From an uncultured Verrucomicrobiota bacterium (GTDB lineage Bacteria > Verrucomicrobiota > Verrucomicrobiia > Limisphaerales > UBA9464), in contig CAIVQH010000060.1 of the NCBI GenBank assembly GCA_903907995.1, forward strand, positions 1 through 64,000: DNA of 64,000 nucleotides, in the 5' to 3' direction. This document shows, one piece after another, positions 14,561-24,500 of the stretch. The notes beneath the pieces were generated by a model. That model did not search any database and was not told the DNA's origin. It saw nothing but the letters and a program-made list of their open reading frames with translations. Every line of letters begins with the position of its first letter. Within the stretch, counting starts at the first letter, position 1. Made by a program: the position numbers and the translations under genes.

Positions 14561-15412
14561 ATGCCAACGCGGCCGAAGATCACCGCCCTGATTCACACCT
14601 GGAACGAGGCTCCCAACATTGCCGCCTGTCTCCAGTCGGTGGCCTGGGCCGATGAGTGCGTGGTGGCCGACATGGCCAGCACCGACGGAACCGTGGAAAT
14701 CGCCCGGTCGCTCGGGGCGCGGGTGATCGCCATGCCGGCCAAGGAGTACAATGTCGAGGCCTTGCGTAATCAGGCCGTCGCGGCCTGCGACGAGGGCTGG
14801 ATCATCATTGTGGATGCCGATGAGACGGTCCCGTCCACGCTGGCGGAACATCTGCGCGGCCTGGTGGCCAGCCCGACGGCGGCGGCCTATTCGCTGCCCC
14901 GGAAAAATTATTTCCTCGGCGAATGGCTGCGCCACGGTTTCTGGCCGGATTACCAGCCGCGCTTCGTCCGCAAGGGCGCGGCCCATTGGAACGGCGAGGC
15001 GCACCAGCATCCGCAGATTGACGGCAAGCTGGAGGAGTTGCCAGCCGATCCGGCACTGGCGCTGGAGCATCCCGGTTACGGCAATGACCTGACGAAGTTT
15101 CTCATCAAGCTCGTCAACTACAGCCTGCTGGAGGCGCAACGCATGAAGCGCGAGGGCGCGCCGCCGCCGTGGCCGTATTTCATCCGGCGTCCGCTCACCG
15201 AGTTTCACGGACGCTATTTCGTGAATGGCGGCTGGCACGATGGCATGGCGGGGCTGGTACACAGCCTGTTGCGTGGGCTCTACCAGTTCCTAATCGGCAT
15301 CCGCCTGTGGGAACTGACCCGCGACCAGCATCCCGGGCCCGACGCCGTGAAATTGAAGCGGCAGGTCCGCTGGGAGGGGATTCGGGCGACGGCGAAGTGG
15401 CTCCGTTTCTGA
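14561..15412 (+). CDS. Glycosyltransferase family 2 (WaaE/KdtX-like)
   Basis: This 283-residue GT-A enzyme uses the ATG at 14561. The N-terminus shows TWNEAPNIAACLQSV, the DMASTDGT motif, and IIVDADETV carrying the DxD-type metal site. The family around WaaE adds a sugar to the inner core of lipopolysaccharide. The C-terminal region (FHGRYFVNGGWHDGMAGL) fits that group. It lies beyond the lpdA terminator and converges on a second glycosyltransferase 10 bases away. Confidence 0.85.
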   Translation: MPTRPKITALIHTWNEAPNIAACLQSVAWADECVVADMASTDGTVEIARSLGARVIAMPAKEYNVEALRNQAVAACDEGWIIIVDADETVPSTLAEHLRGLVASPTAAAYSLPRKNYFLGEWLRHGFWPDYQPRFVRKGAAHWNGEAHQHPQIDGKLEELPADPALALEHPGYGNDLTKFLIKLVNYSLLEAQRMKREGAPPPWPYFIRRPLTEFHGRYFVNGGWHDGMAGLVHSLLRGLYQFLIGIRLWELTRDQHPGPDAVKLKRQVRWEGIRATAKWLRF

Positions 15413-15422
15413 AGCCCGTGGT

Positions 15423-16289
15423 TTACGCCACGTAAACCGTCTCGCTGCGCCAGCGGCCGGTGGCCGGTTCGCACTTCACGGCCTTGGCGGGCTGGCCAAA
15501 TTTCTGCAGCGCCCGCGTGCCCAGCCGGGAGAGCAGTTCCCGGCACCGGATGGCATTGAAACTCAGCGTCGGTTCACCGGCGGCGGCCAGCAGGCGGGTG
15601 CAGGGTTCGATGGATTTGGTGCCCCGCGTCGATGTGTAAGTGGCGGCATGCTCGCGGTACACGCCCAGGGGCAGGGGAACGACATGCAGATCGGCGTGCT
15701 TCCAGAAGCGGGACCACAGCTCAAAATCGCCGTATTGGAGGCGCTCGGTCAGGAAATGCGCGCCCGATTTTTCCCAGAGTGAGCGCCGCCAGAAGACGCT
15801 CTCCTGGGGAATCCACCGGCCGCTCCAGGCCGGGTGCCCGCCCAGATAGCGGCCGGAAAAGAACAGTCGGCGGCTGAACCCTTCGGGCGAAACGGTGCGG
15901 ATAAAATTCCCCGGCTGATCGCACAACAGGCTCAGGCCGGTGATCCATTCCACCTCCGGGCAGTCCTGAAAAATCCGGGCCACGGTTTGCAGCGTGTACG
16001 GCAGATACAGGTCGTCCGAATTGAGCCAGGCCATGACCTCACCGGTGGTCCGGAGAAGCCCGTCATTCAGCACGGCACCGAAACCACGGTTGGGCTCGGC
16101 GACGTATTGCGCGAGCCGGTCACGGTATTTGCCGATGATGGCCGGGCTGCCGTCGGTGCTACCATCCTCCATCACGAGGTATTCGAGGTTGGGATAACCC
16201 TGATCCAGCACGCTGCGCAGAGTCGCCTCCACAAAGGCGGCCTGATTGTAACTCGGCGTCACGATGCTGATCTTCGGCCACGGCGACAT
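15423..16289 (-). CDS. Glycosyltransferase family 2
   Basis: This 288-residue GT-A glycosyltransferase starts at the ATG at 16289. KISIVTPSYNQAAFVEATLRS opens the nucleotide-sugar domain, MEDGSTDGS and AWLNSDD carry the metal-binding acidic residues, and IPQESVFWRRSLWEKSG is the acceptor-side segment common in this family. Acceptor and sugar cannot be told from sequence. It follows an acyltransferase gene by 8 bases on the same strand, so both likely act on a surface polysaccharide. Confidence 0.88.
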   Translation of the reverse strand: MSPWPKISIVTPSYNQAAFVEATLRSVLDQGYPNLEYLVMEDGSTDGSPAIIGKYRDRLAQYVAEPNRGFGAVLNDGLLRTTGEVMAWLNSDDLYLPYTLQTVARIFQDCPEVEWITGLSLLCDQPGNFIRTVSPEGFSRRLFFSGRYLGGHPAWSGRWIPQESVFWRRSLWEKSGAHFLTERLQYGDFELWSRFWKHADLHVVPLPLGVYREHAATYTSTRGTKSIEPCTRLLAAAGEPTLSFNAIRCRELLSRLGTRALQKFGQPAKAVKCEPATGRWRSETVYVA

Positions 16290-16297
16290 AGTCTGTT

Positions 16298-17533
16298 TCA
16301 AGCTTCCGCATTTTCGCCGGGTTGGGCAAGGCCGGCGGCGGCGGCATGCTGCTCGGCCTGCGCCTGCCGCGTCCGACGGGCTTGCCGGTGCCGGATCAGC
16401 CGCCGCCCCAGTTCGATGCCGGGCCGTTCGATGTACCGGTACGAAAGGCTTCCGACGGCCAGGCTCAGGCCGAGCAGCATGCCGCTGAAAAGCAGCTGGC
16501 TCAGGCCGGCGGGCAGAATCCAGTGCGTCCGCTGCAAGACCTTGTGATAGACCGCCCACAGCAGGCGGATCAGGGGCGCGTGCCACAGGTAAATGCTGTA
16601 GCTCACCAGTCCCAGGCGAGAAAGGAAGCGGTTCACCCACAGGCCCGAGGGCCAGACCGAGAGCGCACCGGCCAGGCCGGTGAATCCCACCCCTACCAGG
16701 AAAGGCGTCAGCACCGGGTGGAACGGCAGCCAGGCCAGCACCACGATGGCGGCAAAGCACACATGAGGCAGCAGGGGGCCGATTGGACCAATCCGGTCGG
16801 GCTGTCCCGCCTGAAGAATGGGTTCAACGAAGAACAGCACCATGCCCAGCAGAAATACGGGCAGCTGGTTTGGCAGCCACAGATACAGGTATTCACGCCA
16901 CAGAACCGGGTCGCTGATGACCGGCCGGTCGGCCAGCGCGATCTGCAACACCAGCGCCAGCAGCAACGCCGCGAACGTCGCGAACACCGCCATCCGCAGC
17001 GAACGGATGCACATCCAAAAGATGGGGAGGAGCAGGTAGAACGACATCTCCACCGCCACGGACCAGCTGCCGAACACCGCGCTGTCAATCCAGTAGGGAT
17101 TGAACCCTTGGGTGAAGGTCGCGGTGGCGACGATGTTTTGCCAGGCAATCCCCGGCGCATCGCCTAACGAATGCCGGGGACCCAGCCCGTAGCACCAGAG
17201 GTGGACTCCGATCGCCAGCCAAAAGAGCGGGGCAATACGGAACAGGCGGCGAAGAAAAAAGCTCTGCCAGGGCCGGGGCTCCTGCTTCTGTCGCTGGGCG
17301 ATGGAGCGGCAGAGCATGTAGGCGCTGAGCAGGTAGAAGAGCTGCACTCCACGATGGCCCAGCCCGCGCAGGGGCACGGCCCAGTCCGGGAGGGCGGTCA
17401 CAATGTCGCAGGAATGCGCCAGCACGACCAAAAGGATGGCCAGACCCCGTAAGGAGTCGGCGGATTCCAGTCGTTGTTCTGCGGGTCGGGTGACGGACCG
17501 AGGATTGTCGGTCCGTCGGGGGATCTGATTCAA
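16298..17533 (-). CDS. Acyltransferase family 3 (OafA-like) membrane protein
   Basis: This 411-residue polytopic membrane protein begins with the hallmark DSLRGLAILLVVLAHS, whose distal His is the conserved catalytic histidine of acyltransferase-3 proteins. About ten hydrophobic segments follow, and near residue 70 there is the RRLFRIAPLFW motif. These enzymes O-acylate sugars of O-antigen, peptidoglycan or other glycans. The start is a TTG at 17533, with no better codon upstream. It is first in a two-gene operon with a glycosyltransferase. Confidence 0.88.
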   Translation of the reverse strand: MNQIPRRTDNPRSVTRPAEQRLESADSLRGLAILLVVLAHSCDIVTALPDWAVPLRGLGHRGVQLFYLLSAYMLCRSIAQRQKQEPRPWQSFFLRRLFRIAPLFWLAIGVHLWCYGLGPRHSLGDAPGIAWQNIVATATFTQGFNPYWIDSAVFGSWSVAVEMSFYLLLPIFWMCIRSLRMAVFATFAALLLALVLQIALADRPVISDPVLWREYLYLWLPNQLPVFLLGMVLFFVEPILQAGQPDRIGPIGPLLPHVCFAAIVVLAWLPFHPVLTPFLVGVGFTGLAGALSVWPSGLWVNRFLSRLGLVSYSIYLWHAPLIRLLWAVYHKVLQRTHWILPAGLSQLLFSGMLLGLSLAVGSLSYRYIERPGIELGRRLIRHRQARRTRQAQAEQHAAAAGLAQPGENAEA

Positions 17534-17648
17534 CTGCCGGGGAGCATAGGCGGATTGCCGGGAGGATATCCCATGAAAAAGTGATTATGCGGTGAGCGCT
17601 TGCCGCCTGATTGCCCGCCCGCATAGTGTCCGGCCTTTCGTAATACAA

Positions 17649-18635
<987 letters not shown>

Positions 18636-18662
18636 GCCGGCCGTAAGCGGATTTTTCGATCC

Positions 18663-18690
18663 AAGGCCCGATCCTCAGGGATCGGGCCTT
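18663..18690 (+). terminator. Hairpin terminator after mdh
   Basis: A perfect 11-bp stem AAGGCCCGATC (18663-18673) / GATCGGGCCTT (18680-18690) has a GTTGTTGTG tail, so the T-run is imperfect. It is the likely end of the mdh transcript. Confidence 0.75.
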
Positions 18691-18699
18691 GTTGTTGTG

Positions 18700-18838
18700 C
18701 TAGCACCCGGCTTCAGCCGGGTGGGGAAGCCATTACGAAGCACAGCGGTTTCAACCGTTTTTCCGGGCGGCGGCCGCGCGGGAAGCCGTTGAAACGGCCG
18801 GGGCAAAGACCCGACACCGGGCTGAAGCCCGGTGCTAG
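18700..18838. repeat. 139-bp palindromic intergenic repeat
   Basis: Outer arms beginning CTAGCACC and ending GGTGCTAG (18700-18723 with 18815-18838) are near-perfect inverted repeats, each itself containing CGGCTTCAGCCG-type dyads. An inner pair (CGGTTTCAACCG against CCGTTGAAACGG) is nested inside. The CTAG termini and nested dyads resemble a mobile REP-like family. The remaining 235 bases before the FmdB gene show nothing else. Confidence 0.72.
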
Positions 18839-19073
18839 CGGAATGAGGTCAGGGCAAGGGAGCGAAGGAAGTGGGTTGGCCGGGCGCAGGGTGGAAAATA
18901 TGCCGCCCGACAATGCGCTCCGCGCCCTTTTCCGGTTGCCGGTGGTCCGAGATGGCCATGAGCGCAAGACCGTTTGGCTTCCCTCAAATCCAGCGGCCAC
19001 AGCATTCTTTAAAACGCTCTACCAGCGGCTGCCAATGTTTGCGCGGTTCACCAGCCTCGCTATTATCCTTCGC

Positions 19074-19307
19074 ATGCCGATTTACGAGTTTCACTGCGAG
19101 GACTGCGAACGTGACAGCGAGGTGCTGGTCCGCTCCAGCCGCTGGGAAGGCACGCCCTGTCCGAAGTGCGGTTCCACGCGGCTCGCGAAGAAGTTCTCCA
19201 CCTTTGCGGCCAGCGTTCCCGGGGGCGGGAGCGCGGACGCCGCCAGTTGCTCCGGCGTTCCCAGTTCCTGCGGCATGTGCGGCACCGGCAAGCCGCACTC
19301 GCACTGA
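19074..19307 (+). CDS. FmdB-family zinc-ribbon regulatory protein
   Basis: This 77-residue protein has the family start MPIYEFHCEDC and a four-cysteine zinc ribbon (CEDC at 8-11, CPKC at about 30-33), then a Ser/Gly/Cys-rich tail ending GMCGTGKPHSH. FmdB-like proteins are small, widespread and of uncertain function (the founding member is a putative regulator of formamidase). It converges on ffh with a 14-base gap. Confidence 0.88.
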   Translation: MPIYEFHCEDCERDSEVLVRSSRWEGTPCPKCGSTRLAKKFSTFAASVPGGGSADAASCSGVPSSCGMCGTGKPHSH

Positions 19308-19321
19308 GGCGTTAAGCCGGC

Positions 19322-20689
19322 TCAGCGGCGGAAGCCACCCATGCCCGGCATTCCCGGCATGGAGGGCAGCTTCCCGCCGAACTTGCCCAGCATCTTCTGC
19401 ATCTTGCCTAGCTTCTTCATCATACCCTGCATCTCGTCAAAGCGGCGCAGGACGTTGTTCACCTCGGCGACGTTCACACCGCTGCCCTTGGCGATGCGGA
19501 CGCGGCGCTTGGCATTGAGAATCTGCGGCGTGTGGCGCTCCTTCGGCGTCATGGCGCAGAGGATGCCTTCCATGCGGCGGAACTCCTTTTCGCTCTTCGA
19601 CAGGTCGGCGCCTTTGAGCATGTCCGCGCCGCCGGGCAGCATGCCGATGAGATTTTCCATCGGCCCCATCTTCTTCATCTCGCGGAGCTGCATCAGGAAG
19701 TCGTCCAGCGTGAACTGGCCCTTGCGCATCTTCTCCTCGAGCGCCATCGCCTTGTCCTGATCGATGGACTCGGCGGCCTTCTCGACGAGGCTGACGACAT
19801 CGCCCATGCCGAGGATGCGCTGGGCCATGCGCTCGGGGTGGAACGGCTCGAAATCCTCCAGCTTCTCGCCAACGCCCATGAACTTGATCGGCTTGCCGAC
19901 CACGCTGCGGAACGAGAGCGCCGCACCGCCGCGGGCATCACCGTCGAGCTTCGTGAGAATCGCGCCCGTCACACCGAGGGCCTGGTCAAAGTGGGTGGCG
20001 ACATTGACGGCCTCCTGGCCGGTCGCGGCATCGAGGACGAGGAGAATTTCCTGCGGCTTCACCAGGTCGCGGAGCCGGACGAGCTCCTGCACCAGCGGCT
20101 CGTCAATCTGCAGGCGGCCGGCGGTGTCGAAGATGACCGTGTCCCGCTTGTTCTCAGCGGCGAAGACGAGCGCCTCGCGGGCGATCTTGAGCACGTCGGT
20201 CTCGCCCTTCTGCACGAAGACGGGGACCTCCAGCTTCGCACCGAGCGTGGCGAGCTGATCCATGGCGGCGGGACGGTACACGTCGGCGGCGACGAGGAGG
20301 ACGCTCTTGCCCTGCTTCTGCAAAAGGCGCGCGAGCTTGCCGGAGCTGGTGGTCTTGCCCGAGCCGTGCAGACCGCACATGAGGATGCAGGCCGGCTGGG
20401 CGGTAAGAACGAGGCCGGCGTTTTCGGAACCGAGCAGGCCCACGAGCTCATCGTGGATGACCTTGATCATCTGCTGGCCCGGATGCACCGACTGGATGAC
20501 CTCCTGGCCGAGGGCCGCCGCCTTGACGCGCTCGATGAAATCCTTGGCGACCTTGAAGTTCACGTCCGCGTCGAGCAGCGCGAGGCGCACATCGCGCAGG
20601 GCGTCGCTGACGTTGGTCTCGGAGATCTTGCCGAGGCCGCGCAGGTTGCGGAACACGTTCTGAAGCTTGCCGCTCAGGGAATCGAACAT
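19322..20689 (-). CDS. ffh: Signal recognition particle protein Ffh
   Basis: This is a 455-residue SRP54 GTPase starting at the ATG at 20689. It has an N-terminal four-helix bundle, a G domain with GLHGSGKTTSSGKLA (G1), DVYRPAAMDQL, DTAGRL (G3) and TKLDGDARGGAAL (G4), and a methionine-rich M domain with the RNA-binding GSGVNVAEVNNVLRRFDEM, ending in a Met/Gly/Pro tail. It binds signal sequences of nascent membrane proteins with 4.5S RNA. The SRP RNA gene is not seen in the window. Confidence 0.97.
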   Translation of the reverse strand: MFDSLSGKLQNVFRNLRGLGKISETNVSDALRDVRLALLDADVNFKVAKDFIERVKAAALGQEVIQSVHPGQQMIKVIHDELVGLLGSENAGLVLTAQPACILMCGLHGSGKTTSSGKLARLLQKQGKSVLLVAADVYRPAAMDQLATLGAKLEVPVFVQKGETDVLKIAREALVFAAENKRDTVIFDTAGRLQIDEPLVQELVRLRDLVKPQEILLVLDAATGQEAVNVATHFDQALGVTGAILTKLDGDARGGAALSFRSVVGKPIKFMGVGEKLEDFEPFHPERMAQRILGMGDVVSLVEKAAESIDQDKAMALEEKMRKGQFTLDDFLMQLREMKKMGPMENLIGMLPGGADMLKGADLSKSEKEFRRMEGILCAMTPKERHTPQILNAKRRVRIAKGSGVNVAEVNNVLRRFDEMQGMMKKLGKMQKMLGKFGGKLPSMPGMPGMGGFRR

Positions 20690-20763
20690 GGATGGAAGAG
20701 TAGGGAAGGGAACGCTATGGGACAAACCACGAATGCGAACCGCGTGGTGGAGGCATCGACGTT

Positions 20764-21570
20764 TTACCGGATCGGACTGGTCGGGGCACGACGGCTGCCG
20801 GCAAGCCGCGCCTTTTCCCGCCCCTGGGCGCGATCGAGCAGGGCCCGCAATACCTGGGCGGTGGCGGACACGTGCCCCGGCGTGATCATCGTGTCGTGGG
20901 CGCCCGGGACGTGGTGGAAGCGGGCGCCCCGGCGGGCCATGTAGCGCCAGTACCATTTCCAGAAGGGATCGGCGTCGGGGCCCAGGAAAATATCCACCGA
21001 TCCCGGGTAAGGATGGATCCGGTAGCCCAAGGCCACGGTGTAATAGTAGTCGTCATATCCTGCGGCGGGCGTCGGTATCGGCGCGCCGTCGGGCTGCTGG
21101 GGATCGACCACGGACGGTTTGGACTGGTTGCGATGCAGCCATTCCCGCGCAAACGCAAACCGGCCGAAGATGTAGTCGAGCCGCTTGCGGTTCGTCATGC
21201 GCCACAGGTTTCGGAGGTGGAACAGGCACCGGCGCGGTATCGCGGGCAACAGCTGCAGCGCATAGAACCCCCAGGGGATGACCCCGGACGGGACTGTGTC
21301 GAAGAGCGCCAGCACCGCGACACGCTGTCCCTGCCTCTGAAGCTGGCAGGCGACTTCGAAAGCGAACACCCCGCCGAGTGAATGGCCACCGAGGTGATAA
21401 GGCCCCTCCGGCTGGACGGTGCGGATCTCCTTTACGTAATGGGCCGCCATCTGCACGACCGTGGTATGGGGTCGGGTCTTGCTGCCCAGCCCCAGTGCCT
21501 GCAACCCGTACACGGGCTGATCCGGGGCCATTTCCTGGGCGATGCTGAGATAACAGTACACATCGCCGCC
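20764..21570 (-). pseudogene. Thioesterase domain cut off from the NRPS
   Basis: This stretch continues the NRPS reading frame immediately after an in-frame TGA (21573-21571). It has no stop for 268 codons and is a type I thioesterase: GPYHLGGHSLGGVFAFE holds the catalytic Ser, and a His lies in the GAHDTMITPGHV segment. The family motif that should read HG-x-GG is HG-stop-GG. Normal initiation here is unlikely; the first downstream ATG (21492) lies inside the fold. The domain is therefore lost, or made by readthrough. Confidence 0.8.
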
Positions 21571-24500
21571 TCAGCCATGGATCAGGAAAAGCGGCGGTTT
21601 CTCGCCCGAATGTTGGAGCGTGACCAGGGAGCCGGAGGGTGTCACCGGCTCCTTCCCGGACACCCACGCCGCGAGCAGTTGGACCGTGGGAACCTGGAAC
21701 AGCACCGCGACGGGAAGCTTTTTCCCGAACAGCCGCTCAATCGTCGTGCTCAGGCGCATCGCGAGCAGCGAGTGGCCACCCAGGTCGAAGAAGTTGTCAT
21801 TGATCCCGACGCGGTTGACCCCCAGGAGCTCGCACCAAAGCGTGACCAGTTGCGCCTCGAGGGCGCTGCGGGGTGCGGCGTATGCTTTGTCCATGTCCGG
21901 CCGTGAATCGTCGGGGGCCGGCAGGGCGCGCCAATCGAGCTTGCCGTTGGGCAGTGTGGGCAACCGGTCCAGGCGGATTAGGACGGTAGGCATCATGTAG
22001 GTGGGCAGCCTTGCGCCCAGATGCCGGACGAGCTCACTCACATTCCAGGTCGCCCCCGGTGCCAGCACGACATACCCGACCATCCGTTTGTCCCCGGGCT
22101 GGTCCTCACGCAACAGGACCGCTGACCGGGCCACTGCCGGATGCTGGCCCAGCGTGGCCTCGATCTCCGCCAGTTCGATCCGAAAGCCCCGGAGCTTGAT
22201 CTGGCGGTCGAGCCGCCCCAGAAACTCAATGCTTCCGTCAGCGGTCCGGCAGCACCGGTCGCCCGTGCGGTACAAGCGGGCACCCGGAACCTTGGTGAAG
22301 GGATCGGCCACGAACTTCGCGGCGGTCAATGCCCGGCGGTTCAGGTATCCGCGGGCCAGACCCGCTCCGCCAATATGCAGTTCGCCGGGAACGCCGATGG
22401 GGAGCGGTTGGCCGTGCGAGTCCAGGACATGGGCCGAGATGTTGGCGAGAGGATGGCCGATCAATCCGCTGAGCACGGTTGCGGTCACTTGCCGATACAG
22501 GGACCACGCCGTGGTCTCGGTCGTCCCATAAAGGTCCCATAAACGGCGGCACCGCCGGAGCAGCTGGCCGGCCACGGCTTCCGGGAGCGCCTCCCCGGTG
22601 GAGATAAAATCGGCCGAGTGACAGCCCGGCCAGCCAAAGTCCAGCAGCGAGGCCCAGGTGGCCGGCGTAGCCTGGATGAGGTTCGGCTGCGACTCGCCGA
22701 TCCACCGGGCCAGCAGTGCCGGATCGCCCGCCATCCGCTCGCCACCCAGGATTGCGGTCCCGCCCGTGCTCAATGGCAGCAGGATCTCGGCGACATACAT
22801 GTCGAATGCGGGCGATGCCACCCCCAGCAGCCGGGTGCCCTCCCCGATTTCCAGCACGGGTGGGATGCTCTGGAGCAGATTGACGAGGCTCCGATGGGAG
22901 ACGGCAACGGCCTGGGGCCTTCCATCGGCACCCGGGGTATAGATGGCATAGGCCAGATTGTCCGGCGTCGCGCGGGGTGCCAAGTTGCCCGGTGACGGCC
23001 CTCCCGACGGCTGACTGCCCTGATCGACGGCGATCACGTCCCGGAGCCCTCGCAGCGAGGTGAGCACCGGCAGAAGATGCGACTGCGTGAGCAGGATGGG
23101 AGCGGCGCAGTCCTCCAGCAACTGACGGATCCGCTCTGCCGGGCTGGCGGCATCGAGGGGAACGTAAACCCCTCCCGCCTTGAGAATCGCCAGCAGGCTG
23201 ACGACGATCTCGAAGGAGCGTTCGATCACCACGGCCACCAGGACTTCCGGCCCGACTCCCAAGGCGACCAGCCGATGGGCGAGCTGGTTCGCCCGCGCAT
23301 TGAGCTCGGCATAGGTGAGCCGTCCGTCCCGGGACAGCAGGGCCACCGCGTCGGGGATGCGCGCCGCCTGTTCCTCGAAGAGGGGCGGAACGGTTTGCGG
23401 TCCGTCACGATCCACCCCGGTCTGATTCCACTCCCGCACGATCCGGTGCTCTTCCGCCGCCGTGAGCAGCGGCAGGAGGCGGATGGTCGTGTCCATCCGT
23501 ACGGACACGGCGTCCCACAGCTGGCGCAGGCAGTTCTGCATCGCTTGGACTTCGCTGGCGGTGAAGAAGGCCCGATTGGTGACAAAATCCAGCCGGACAT
23601 CTGACTCCTTGTGGATGTCCCGGACGTAAATCATCAGCGGCGTCTGCTCGAACCCGTGCAGCAGATGTTCCATGCGGCTGGGGATGGTGTCGAACCGCGC
23701 ATCGTAGTCCTGGCTTTCGAAGGACAGGCCGACATCGTACATCTGGCGCTGCCCGGGGTTCGGCTTCACCACCCGGTTGATCTCTCCGGTGGGGAAGCGC
23801 TGGTGCCGATAGGTGGTCCGCAGGATGAGGCTGATCTCATGAAGCAGTTCGCCGAAGGTCCCGTCGTCCCGGACCGGGAAGCGGACCGGACAGACGCTGG
23901 CGAACATTCCGGCGGTGTTCTTGAAGACGGCCTTGGACCGGTTCAGCATCGGCAGGCCGATCACCAATTCGTCACATCCCAGGGTCCGGGCGAAGTAAAC
24001 CGCCAGGGTGCCGAGGAGCACATGAAACGTGTTGGCGCCGTGCGGGCCTGCCATCAGCCCGAGCCGCTGGAACAGTTCTCGGGGCAGGTGGATCGAATGG
24101 CAGTCGCTGGTTTCAAGGCCGCGTTGCGGCCTGCGCGGTGAGAGCAGCGGTTCGGGCGCGACGGGGAACTGCTGGCGCCAGTAAGCCTGATCCTGCCGGT
24201 AGGCCTCCGAGGCCAGGTAGTGTCGGTCTTCGGCGACATGATCGAGATAGGTCGGACGCTGGAGTTCAACCGTCCGGCCCTGTCGCAGGGCGGTATAGAT
24301 TTCGGCCAGGGACCGGCTGAGCAGGGCGAGGCTCCAACCATCCGCGATCAGATGGTGGTACTGCATCAGCCAGTAGTGCTCCTCGTCCGCCACGCGGACC
24401 AGGTCGTAGCGGAACAGGGGCTGCCCCTCCATTTCGAAGGGTTCCACAAACCGCCGTCGCATCCAGTCACGGGCCGCCGCCACCGGATCAGGGGCGCCGC

